A DNA stretch of 14,261 nt from Thalassiosira profunda (lineage: Eukaryota > Bacillariophyta > Thalassiosirophyceae > Thalassiosirales > Thalassiosiraceae). The notes beneath the pieces are model-generated. The model had not been told where the DNA came from. It saw only the letters and a program-made list of their open reading frames with translations, and searched no databases. Positions 8,094-14,261 of this stretch are shown in pieces (positions within the stretch are counted from its first letter, which is position 1; the number at the start of each line of letters is the position of its first letter). The stretch covers positions 1 to 14,261 of the forward strand of contig JALLAP010000325.1 of assembly GCA_036939355.1 (NCBI GenBank), in the 5' to 3' direction. The translations under genes and the position numbers were made by a program.

Positions 8094-8811
8094 ATGGTAT
8101 CGCTGCGGACGCGCGACAGCAGTGGTGCCACTGCTCGGAAGAGGAGCTCGTCTGCGCCGCCATCCCCGCGCGAGGTCATCGAGCTGAGTGACGACGAGTC
8201 CAGCTTCCCCTACATTCACAACCCTCCCCAGGGACGAGTTCAGGCGGTATATTCAGAATGACGGGGACGCTGCGGGCATAGGAAATCCCCTGGAAACGCA
8301 AGAGACTGCGGACGAGGTGGAGCGGGCGCCTGCCAACGAAATCTGCGAGACGCAGGCTAAGCAGCAGGCCCGTTGGGCGCAAGAGCCGCGGTTGACAGCG
8401 GACGAGTTAGAGCAGTGGAGGCAAAGCAGGGCTGTCGTGAAGGCGACCACTCAGAGGTGGCGTGCCAAGGCGGCACGAACCTCAGCTCGAAAGGAGAAGC
8501 ACGAGGAATCCTGTCAGTGCTGCACCAAACTCGTGGCCGCTCTCGAGGGAGGCTTTCGACAGTTGGACGCGTCGCTCGACAAGCTGTGCGTGCAGATCGA
8601 ACGGATGAACGCCCGCGACGAGGACAAGGCGCGCTCCGCTTTCGAGGAGCTGACGGAAAAGTTTAACGCGGTGCATGTACAACTCGAGCAGTTGGCCGCG
8701 CGTAGGGCAGCGAAGGACGCGGAACGTGCGCGTCGCAAGGCGGAGCTCGAGGAGGAGAAGCGCAGGGCCATTGCGCCGAAGGTGGCCTTCAAGTGGAGGA
8801 GCCCAAAGTAA
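8094..8811 (+). CDS. Small coiled-coil protein with SUMO-interaction-like motif; reading frame broken or intron unplaced
   Basis: ATG 8094 opens a frame that ends at a TGA at 8259-8261; it encodes a Ser/Arg-rich segment and then REVIELSDDESS, which resembles a SUMO-interacting motif (hydrophobic core plus acidic tail). The downstream frame (about 8190-8811, stop TAA) encodes a charged helical protein with coiled-coil segments, a CQCC cluster near 8514-8525 and a lysine/arginine-rich end, but it has no ATG of its own before the far downstream codon near 8605. The two must therefore be joined by an intron of length 3n+1 or by a single-base sequence error. GT-AG choices exist (for example 8150-8231, 8175-8256, 8097-8256) but none has the strong donor seen in the other introns here. 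I do not recognise the family. The gene follows the kelch gene on the same strand after 176 bp. Confidence 0.5.
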
Positions 8812-9013
8812 AGTTATATAGGGTTTGGGAGGACAGAGCGTTTGGAGTCAAGGCACTAGTTCGCCGAGCGAGTGTGGGAGGGCCCAAGAAGGAGGGAGAT
8901 TGCGCAGGCATTTCATTGCCTTGTTCGTGGTTGCTTCATTGCAGATCGCCATCCTAGACTCACTTAGTAGCCTGAACGTATCTTCGCCACTCAGCACTGA
9001 TACCTTCCTGGAA

Positions 9014-9775
9014 TCACTTCTCGTTCCCCACCACCTTCTCCAGCGTCACCACCACGTGGCAGCTCAGACTCCGCAGCTCCCCCACGCTGTCCACCTGCTC
9101 GTGCGTCCTTGCCTTGATGTTCACCCGTCCCTCGGTCGTGTGCAACAACCTGACAATGTTCTCCTTCATCCGCGGCTTGAAGCTCGCCACCTTCGGCCGC
9201 TCCAAAATCAGCGTCACGTCGATGTTCCCAATCTTGTACCCGTACATTACCATCACTTCGTATGCGTGCTCCATGAATTTCGAGGAATCGCATCCCTTCC
9301 ACCGCGGATCGGTGTCCTGGAACACCTGCCCAATGTCCGGCAAAGTCAATGCGCCGAAGATGGCGTCCACCAGCGAGTGGTAGATGACGTCTCCATCCGA
9401 GTGGGCCAATACGCCCAATTGCGTCTCGTAAATGTCCCCCGGATTTGCCGCGTACTTTCCCTCCTTGTCCGTCCACTTTTGATCCTTGTGATCGATGACC
9501 ACCCCTCCAATCACCACCGGCTGCCCCGCCTCCGCGAGGGGCACCATTTTGTGAATGTCGAAGCCGTGGCCTATCCGCAAAGGGATGGGCTCGATGTCGT
9601 ACGCGGGGCGGAGGAGGGAGGAGATTTCGGCCTCGGTGGCCTCATCTGTAGTGGATGCCAGGCGGCTCGTTCTCGCGGCGGCAGAAATCGCCGCCGGGCG
9701 AGCGCTGGCCGCGAAGGCGTCGCAGAGGGTGGCGCCCGAGAGGGCGAGGAGGGTCAGGAGGCGCCGCGGCGTCAT
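9014..9775 (-). CDS. ispF: 2-C-methyl-D-erythritol 2,4-cyclodiphosphate synthase, plastid-targeted
   Basis: A 253-residue protein from ATG 9775. It cyclises CDP-ME-2-phosphate to ME-cPP with release of CMP, in the plastid MEP pathway to isoprenoids, carotenoids and the phytol chain of chlorophyll. The family opening RIGHGFDIHKM is at 68-77, with metal ligands expected at D73, H75 and H133; LAHSDGDVIYH (123-133) and DIGQVFQDTDPRWKG are the next hallmarks, and KART (221-224) matches the CDP-binding strand. The N-terminus has a hydrophobic signal core (about 5-18) then CDAFAASARP, a Phe-containing cleavage motif like the ASAFAP motif of diatom plastid preproteins, followed by an Ala/Ser/Arg-rich transit-like stretch. 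The nuclear location and bipartite signal both indicate a secondary plastid. An insert of about 23 residues (around 94-117) is absent from the E. coli enzyme. No intron is needed. Confidence 0.95.
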   Translation of the reverse strand: MTPRRLLTLLALSGATLCDAFAASARPAAISAAARTSRLASTTDEATEAEISSLLRPAYDIEPIPLRIGHGFDIHKMVPLAEAGQPVVIGGVVIDHKDQKWTDKEGKYAANPGDIYETQLGVLAHSDGDVIYHSLVDAIFGALTLPDIGQVFQDTDPRWKGCDSSKFMEHAYEVMVMYGYKIGNIDVTLILERPKVASFKPRMKENIVRLLHTTEGRVNIKARTHEQVDSVGELRSLSCHVVVTLEKVVGNEK

Positions 9776-10026
9776 CGTTGGTGGTGAATGTTGCAGGAAG
9801 TTGCTTGTTGTTGCATGTTGCAAGTGCAACTGTTGCAAGTCTCCTCGAACACCCTATGTAGCCTGCTCAATGCTCAACTTCCACTTGGAGCAACTGCGTA
9901 CATACGTACTTTTCGCAACGTATCTACCTCTTGTAGGAAGAAGGGAGCTCCAGCTCCTCTGCGGTTGAAGATGCAAGCACACTATTCAGGTTGTATTCCA
10001 TTGATTATGGGTATGCGATGTATCTT
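9776..10026. promoter_or_regulatory. Upstream region of ispF with TTGCA cluster and TACGTA hairpin
   Basis: This 251-bp gap lies between the ispF ATG and the stop codon of the upstream minus-strand PHD gene, so it holds that gene's 3' UTR and the ispF promoter. TTGCA occurs four times within 9791-9836, one copy forming GTTGCA-AG-TGCAAC at 9817-9830. Further upstream ATACGT (9902-9907) and ACGTAT (9918-9923) form a 6-bp inverted repeat around a T-rich 10-nt spacer. No TATA box was identified. Confidence 0.45.
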
Positions 10027-12813
10027 TCATTTCTCCGTCTTCACGCGTTTGAAGGCGCTGCTACCATTTTGTGGTAGGTCCGGTTCCGGACCCGCCTTTC
10101 TTTTCCCTGACACCTGGCCGGTGTCATTGCCCTGCATTGAGCCATCCGCGCTCATCCTTCGCAGTAGGCCACCCACCACTCCGCCGTTGGAAGCATTCGG
10201 CGCAGCTGGAGCACTGCCGATGCTTGCCGTTGTTTTCTGTGGAGGCCGCTCCTGTCGTAGGGGGAGCCTAGCCAGGGCACTCGCCGCTTTCCCTCTGACC
10301 GGAAACTGCACTGCACTTTCCGCAGGAACCTCCACGCGGGCCCTTTTCGAGCTGGCAGCTTTGGTTTTTTCTGGCGCATTCTTGGCACCCGCTTTCCTCT
10401 TCTTCAGCGTATTCATCTTCTTCCCGCTCTTTTGACGGATCGTGGTCATGCTTCTCTTGAAGCTAGATTGAGCTTGCCCTTCTGCTTTGCTCTTGGGCAT
10501 CGCACGTGCCGTGTTGTTGCTTCCTTTGTCGGAACTCCTGCGTGGCTGTTTTGTTTCGGCCTTGATTGGCGGAGGACTGTGGGCGTTCTTCTTTCGGCGG
10601 TCGGGGTGCTTGAGTACGATGTCCTTTGCATGCGTCTTGCAGTAGCAGTGCGCAATTGTGCACATTTCATCGTCGCCCCAGTCGTCTTTGACATTCTCGC
10701 TGACTTCCACATCTCTTCCAGGGGTGAAGTACACCAATCGACACCGCTTTCCATCGTCTCCTACCCTGTCAAGATGCGATCCTTCTTGTTCGACGCAGCC
10801 CCAGCGGGCACATCCAACGTGCATGCCCTCGAAGCACTCCGTCTTCTTCTTGTGCCGAGACTTCCACCGCCCAATCTCTTCTGCTTCGCCCGCAATACAC
10901 TGCACCGGTAGGCGCCACACCTTATCCTTTTTGCGGCAGATAAAGCATTTCAACTCGTCGCGATGTTCTTTGATGTTGTTCGCATAAGCGGCTTCTGTGG
11001 AAATAGCAAAGGATGCCAACACACCCGGGCCGCTGCCGCCTTTTCCGTTGCAGTTGTCCTCACCCCCAAACTCTTCTTCGCTATCTTCGTCACCGTCGAA
11101 GTTGCCATTTTTTGTCAAGCCATACACATCACCTGGGTTAACAAGAAGTGGGTCAGAATTTGAGTGATGGAGAGGCAGATAACAAAGCAGCCCAGCCAAG
11201 TCTCACTTACCCCTGGTGCGCGGATTTGCAGAGATTACATTTGCGCACAGCGTATGCACCCACGCCAGCCTCTTCCCTTTCTTTCCTTTCCCATCGCGTT
11301 GATAATCGATTACAAGTTGACGCCCTTCGGGCCCGTCCCGATCCACCAGTGGATGCATCGCGTGGATGCCCTTGTCGTGCGTGCACAGCAGGCACTCGAA
11401 CGGCCGCACCGCCTGTCGCATTTTCTCGCGCTTCTTCCCCGTCTGCTTGCCACACCCTCCAATCTTCGAGGGGACGTTGACCTCCACCTCCTTCCCGACG
11501 GCGTTGCACGCATGACAAATGAAGTTGGGATCCTTGCGATTCGTTTCAATCATGCCGTAACACAGCTCGTGGACGAGGACGCCGCAGGCCCGACATTTCT
11601 GAAGATTGTGCCCCTTGAAGCCGTCGCGCTTTTCGCAGAGGTCGCACTTCCCCTTGATCTTTTCGCGTTTGCCACCCATTTCTTCTTTGAAAGCTTGCTT
11701 CGATGGCACTCCCTCCTTCCCGTCCAGTATCCGAAACGTCTCCGCCGCCAAATCGACCGTCTCTACGCCCCCGTCGTCGTAGCGGATCGTGACGACGTGC
11801 GGCCGTCCCGCAGGATCGTCAAGGTGGCGCTCTGAGACTATTCCGGGATAATAGGCATCGTCGTCCGGCCAGTAGACCGAGAGTCTCGTCCCGGCGACGA
11901 CGTTTTCGCAAGAAGGATTGGTCGAGGCTGCCGCGGCAGATTGTTTGCTGGTCTCCTGATTGGATGACGCTTCTTTCCTGTTCGTCAGTCGTCGCTCGCC
12001 GTTGTCGTTTGACGCAGCTTTTGTCTCGCCCTGCGCAGCATCATCTTCCCTTTCTTTCCGATTGCGGGCAGATCCGTTGGTGCTGCTTGTGTCCTTTGTC
12101 CCATTGCCAATTGCAGGCTTCTTTTTGCCACCCTTTGGAGCAGCACCTGTGTCGTCGCCATCGTGTTGGGCAGCATCCTCTCCCCGTTGGACATTTGCAA
12201 CAACGTCATCCGGCTTCCCCGCCAATCCCTCCCCACTATCTCGTTCTCCCTCGCCATCGTCTCCCCCAAACCCCCCAATAGACTTGAGCTTGCCAAACCT
12301 CTTCTTTGTCAGCGCATTTGGCATTCCCCGCTGGTACAACTTGTAGTGTTCCCGTTGTATTCTCGCCCAATTCCCGAGCGTGGGATGATCGTCGGGCACC
12401 CGCGTGTGTCCCGTGCCATCCTTGAACTTCTCCAATGCAGCAAACTGCTCCTCCCACCTCCGCTTCGACAGAGTCTCGATGCCCTCCGAGGATTCGGAGA
12501 GGCCGTCGATAATCCGGGACAGCGCCGGGTGGGACACCGGAATGGAGAGGCTGTCCCCATTCTCAATGCTGAACCGCTGCAATTCCGCATAGACGTCGTG
12601 GAAATCGATGGTGGGGACGTCGGCCCCCGGGGGCGGAGAACGTCGTGGCGGCGGCGGGGGGGAATAGGAGTCTCTTCTCATCAGGGGCTGCGGTGGCGGA
12701 GGGCGTTGTGGCTGCTGCGACGGCTCCGGGGGAGTGGCACGCCCGTCCTCCGTTTTCACAGGGGCGGAGTGGACCGGCGACGGGGCCGCGGGCACCTGGA
12801 TTTCCTTCACCAT
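10027..12813 (-). CDS. Chromatin-reader-like protein: HA, Tudor-like, PHD and extended PHD domains, two exons
   Basis: Exons join(12813-11211, 11132-10027) give 902 residues from ATG 12813. The N-terminus is Pro/Ser-rich. A helicase-associated (HA) type domain lies at about 119-176 (RWEEQFAALEKFK ... GNWARIQREHYKLY), then an acidic, disordered linker. A Tudor-like fold is at about 305-363 (GTRLSVYWPDDDAYYPGIV, IRYDDGGVETVDL). A canonical C4HC3 PHD finger follows with C390, C393, C407, C410, H415, C418, C433 and C436. Next comes an extended PHD: zinc knuckle C474, C477, H520, C523, then C597, C600, C613, C634, H639, C642 and a final cluster with C697, C699 and H702. The tail is Lys/Arg-rich with nuclear-localisation-like runs (GKKMNTLKKRK, KRVKTEK). 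PHD and Tudor domains bind histone tails and HA domains are proposed to bind DNA, so a nuclear chromatin role is likely; the targets are unknown. It is divergent from the GTPase gene. Confidence 0.9.
11133..11210 (-). other. Intron of the PHD gene (78 nt)
   Basis: On the minus strand: donor AGGG|GTAAGT and acceptor GTTAACCCAG|GTG. It splits a Gly codon (residue 535) and rejoins NPRTRG to DVYGL inside the extended PHD region, between the zinc knuckle and the following finger. In frame the intron carries a stop codon right after the donor. Confidence 0.88.
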
Positions 12814-13144
12814 AATTGCAATTCCAGATCAGCAGCAACGGCTACCAGGCGCACCATTGGCGGCCAAGTGGTGCAGGTTGGAGTGCAAGAGTTATGCAAT
12901 CCTACTTACGTACATTTTCTACGTAAGTAGGACCAGGCCGCCCGCGCCCGCCCCTTCCACTTCCGTCCAGCACCTTCAGTGGGGAACGCCGCCCCACCCT
13001 GACGTAGCTGGGGCTACCATCGTCGCCGCTGCCCGCGAGACGTGCTACGTACCCGCGCGCCCGTTCTTGAACGCAAGGGAAAATTTAGAGGACGTCTGCG
13101 GTTAGGATACCAGAGGATACCTCACCCATCACTTCGGCCCAGGG
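12814..13144. promoter_or_regulatory. Divergent intergenic region (PHD gene / EngB gene)
   Basis: A 331-bp gap between two divergent ATGs. It contains the perfect inverted repeat at 12900-12932 (listed separately), a further CTACGTA at 13045-13051, and a pair of AGGATACC octamers at 13104-13111 and 13114-13121, spaced exactly 10 bp and ending 23 bp before the GTPase ATG. The rest is GC-rich with no recognisable TATA box. Confidence 0.5.
12900..12932. repeat. Perfect 13-bp inverted repeat, 7-nt spacer (TCCTACTTACGTA hairpin)
   Basis: Left arm TCCTACTTACGTA (12900-12912), spacer CATTTTC (12913-12919), right arm TACGTAAGTAGGA (12920-12932); all 13 pairs match. It lies 86 bp upstream of the PHD-gene ATG and 212 bp upstream of the EngB-gene ATG. 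Each arm contains the TACTTAC heptamer that occurs three times in the 1907-2287 promoter region. It could be a dimeric transcription-factor site or an RNA hairpin if transcribed. Confidence 0.9.
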
Positions 13145-14261
13145 ATGATGCACTCGAGATGGGCCCTGCAGCATCTGACGAGGAGGAGAGGAGTGCGTTC
13201 ATTGCAATCCCTATCAAGGATAGCGGAAGGTCCTCACCGCTGCCATCAGCCTCGTTTGAGCCATCTATTTGCTAGTAGAAGCAGCGCCTCAATGGACGAT
13301 GCACATCATATGCACATCGATAGATGCTTCCATTCGACGCCATCATTCTACGCGCAAAAGAACCGAGGCAAGAAGGGAAAGCAATCTCAACAAAGCGGGA
13401 AGTCCAAAAAGAAGAAGAAGCAATCCAGCAACGCACAAAAGAAAGCAAAGCAACCCCGGCGCGGCAAAGATATCATTGAGCAAATGCAAAAGGCCCAACA
13501 GAAGGAGGTGCCCCAAGCTTTCCTCGCGAGCACGGCGTCGACCTACGCCTATATTTCCCGGTGCGCAGTAATAGACGAGCAATCGGGGGAGGTGCACGTG
13601 GATCCCAAAACTCTGTTTGCAGAGGTGGCCAGCGCGAGACAGGAGGGGCCAGACGGCAAGAAGCGGAGTCGGCCGACACTGCCGCGCGTCTTCCGAAAGT
13701 CCCACTTCCAGTACTTTCCGCCCTCGGCATTTCCCGACATGGAGCCGCCGCGGAATGGACCGCCCGAGGTGGCATTCTTGGGACGGTCCAACACGGGCAA
13801 ATCCTCGCTGATCAACGCGCTGTCGTCGCTCATCCACCGTTCCGGCGGCGGGCCCGGTCGGCCGGCGGGCAGCGGGGGCGGGGAGTTGGCGCGCACGTCC
13901 AAGCGGCCGGGGCGGACGCAGACGATCAACTACTTTGGGTTGGTATCGAACGACGACGATGCGGTGGTGGCGCCATCGTCGAACTGGACGAAGAAGCAGC
14001 AGAGTGCCAGTCAGGCGAAGTTGTACCTAGTGGATCTCCCCGGGTTCGGGTACGCCGCCGCCCCGGACCAATCCGTGGACGAGTGGCAGAAGAAGACACA
14101 AAAGTTCCTGATCTCCCGTGCAACGTTTGGAGACGAGGAGGACAAGCGCGCTGCATTTGGATCGCGACGGATGCGCCCGCCGCTGAAACGACTGTACCTC
14201 CTCGTCGACTCCCGCCTTCCCGATCCGCCGCTGCTCGACCTCACCGTCATGGGATGGTGCG
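13145..14261 (+). CDS. EngB/YihA (GTPBP8)-type GTPase, probably mitochondrial (partial, C-terminus beyond right edge)
   Basis: Open from ATG 13145 (a second ATG follows at 13148), the first start after an in-frame TAG, to the right edge: at least 372 residues. The N-terminus is Arg/Ser/Leu-rich without acidic residues ([16 protein letters not shown]), then [10 protein letters not shown], which fits a mitochondrial presequence; there is no plastid-type signal peptide. A lysine-rich linker follows (about 75-110). The G domain begins near residue 207: G1 GRSNTGKSS at 213-221, the switch region [14 protein letters not shown], and G3 DLPGFGYA at 297-304, all characteristic of EngB, a TRAFAC GTPase that helps assemble the large ribosomal subunit. 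The G4 (TKxD) motif must lie past the edge. Gly/Pro-rich and polar inserts, absent from bacterial EngB, sit between G1 and the switch and before G3. A mitoribosome assembly role is inferred. Confidence 0.9.
   Translation, partial: MMHSRWALQHLTRRRGVRSLQSLSRIAEGPHRCHQPRLSHLFASRSSASMDDAHHMHIDRCFHSTPSFYAQKNRGKKGKQSQQSGKSKKKKKQSSNAQKKAKQPRRGKDIIEQMQKAQQKEVPQAFLASTASTYAYISRCAVIDEQSGEVHVDPKTLFAEVASARQEGPDGKKRSRPTLPRVFRKSHFQYFPPSAFPDMEPPRNGPPEVAFLGRSNTGKSSLINALSSLIHRSGGGPGRPAGSGGGELARTSKRPGRTQTINYFGLVSNDDDAVVAPSSNWTKKQQSASQAKLYLVDLPGFGYAAAPDQSVDEWQKKTQKFLISRATFGDEEDKRAAFGSRRMRPPLKRLYLLVDSRLPDPPLLDLTVMGWC

Noticed and set aside
8198..8231. 34-nt GT-AG intron to repair the frame of the small coiled-coil gene
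   Set aside because: It gives the right phase, and the acceptor is pyrimidine-rich, but 34 nt is about half the shortest intron seen here and the donor GTCCAG is poor.
8815..8821. TATATAG as a TATA box
   Set aside because: It lies just after a stop codon in a region where the next gene is convergent, so no promoter is expected there.
8812..9013. Gap between the small coiled-coil gene and ispF
   Set aside because: Convergent 3' ends only; apart from a weak AGGCA/TGCCT dyad near 8905-8920 I see no gene, RNA or repeat in it.
8825..9787. Open frame of 320 codons on the plus strand
   Set aside because: Antisense to ispF, whose active-site motifs fix the coding strand.
9776..9838. N-terminal extension of IspF to 9838
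   Set aside because: It would start with TTG; ATG 9775 gives a proper signal peptide and Phe-containing cleavage motif.

Overview
This window looks like nuclear DNA from a photosynthetic stramenopile, most likely a diatom and possibly a centric one. The reasons are: short GT-AG introns of 69 to 159 nt; compact gene spacing with mixed strands; an IspF enzyme that starts with a signal peptide followed by a Phe-containing cleavage motif, typical of secondary red plastids; a helicase-associated (HA) domain of the kind abundant in diatoms; and TACTTAC / TACGTA elements between genes. The lineage call is an inference. No bacterial operons, RNA genes, transposons or CRISPR arrays were seen.

Layout, left to right. 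(1) 1-1906, minus: the N-terminal part of a long, mostly disordered protein ending in a coiled coil with a 39-residue tandem repeat; it runs off the left edge. (2) 1907-2287: divergent promoter region. (3) 2288-3298, plus: a type II membrane sulfotransferase. (4) 3329-5048, minus, two exons: a MATE-family transporter, tail to tail with the sulfotransferase with only 30 nt between stop codons. (5) 5049-5184: a 136-bp head-to-head promoter. (6) 5185-7917, plus, three exons: a KLHDC4/Kel3-type kelch protein with a C-terminal DUF4110 region. (7) 8094-8811, plus: a small coiled-coil protein whose reading frame changes near 8190-8240, so its gene model is unresolved. (8) 9014-9775, minus: plastid-targeted IspF of the MEP isoprenoid pathway. 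(9) 9776-10026: upstream region of ispF with hairpins and TTGCA repeats. (10) 10027-12813, minus, two exons: a chromatin-reader-like protein with HA, Tudor-like, PHD and extended-PHD domains. (11) 12814-13144: divergent promoter region with a perfect 13-bp inverted repeat. (12) 13145 to the right edge, plus: the N-terminal part of an EngB/GTPBP8-type GTPase with a probable mitochondrial presequence.

The genes do not form one pathway; this is an ordinary stretch of a compact algal genome. The points most worth a second look are the related palindromic elements in the promoters, the unresolved frame of the gene at 8094, the domain combination of the chromatin protein, and the missing P-loop lysine in the sulfotransferase.
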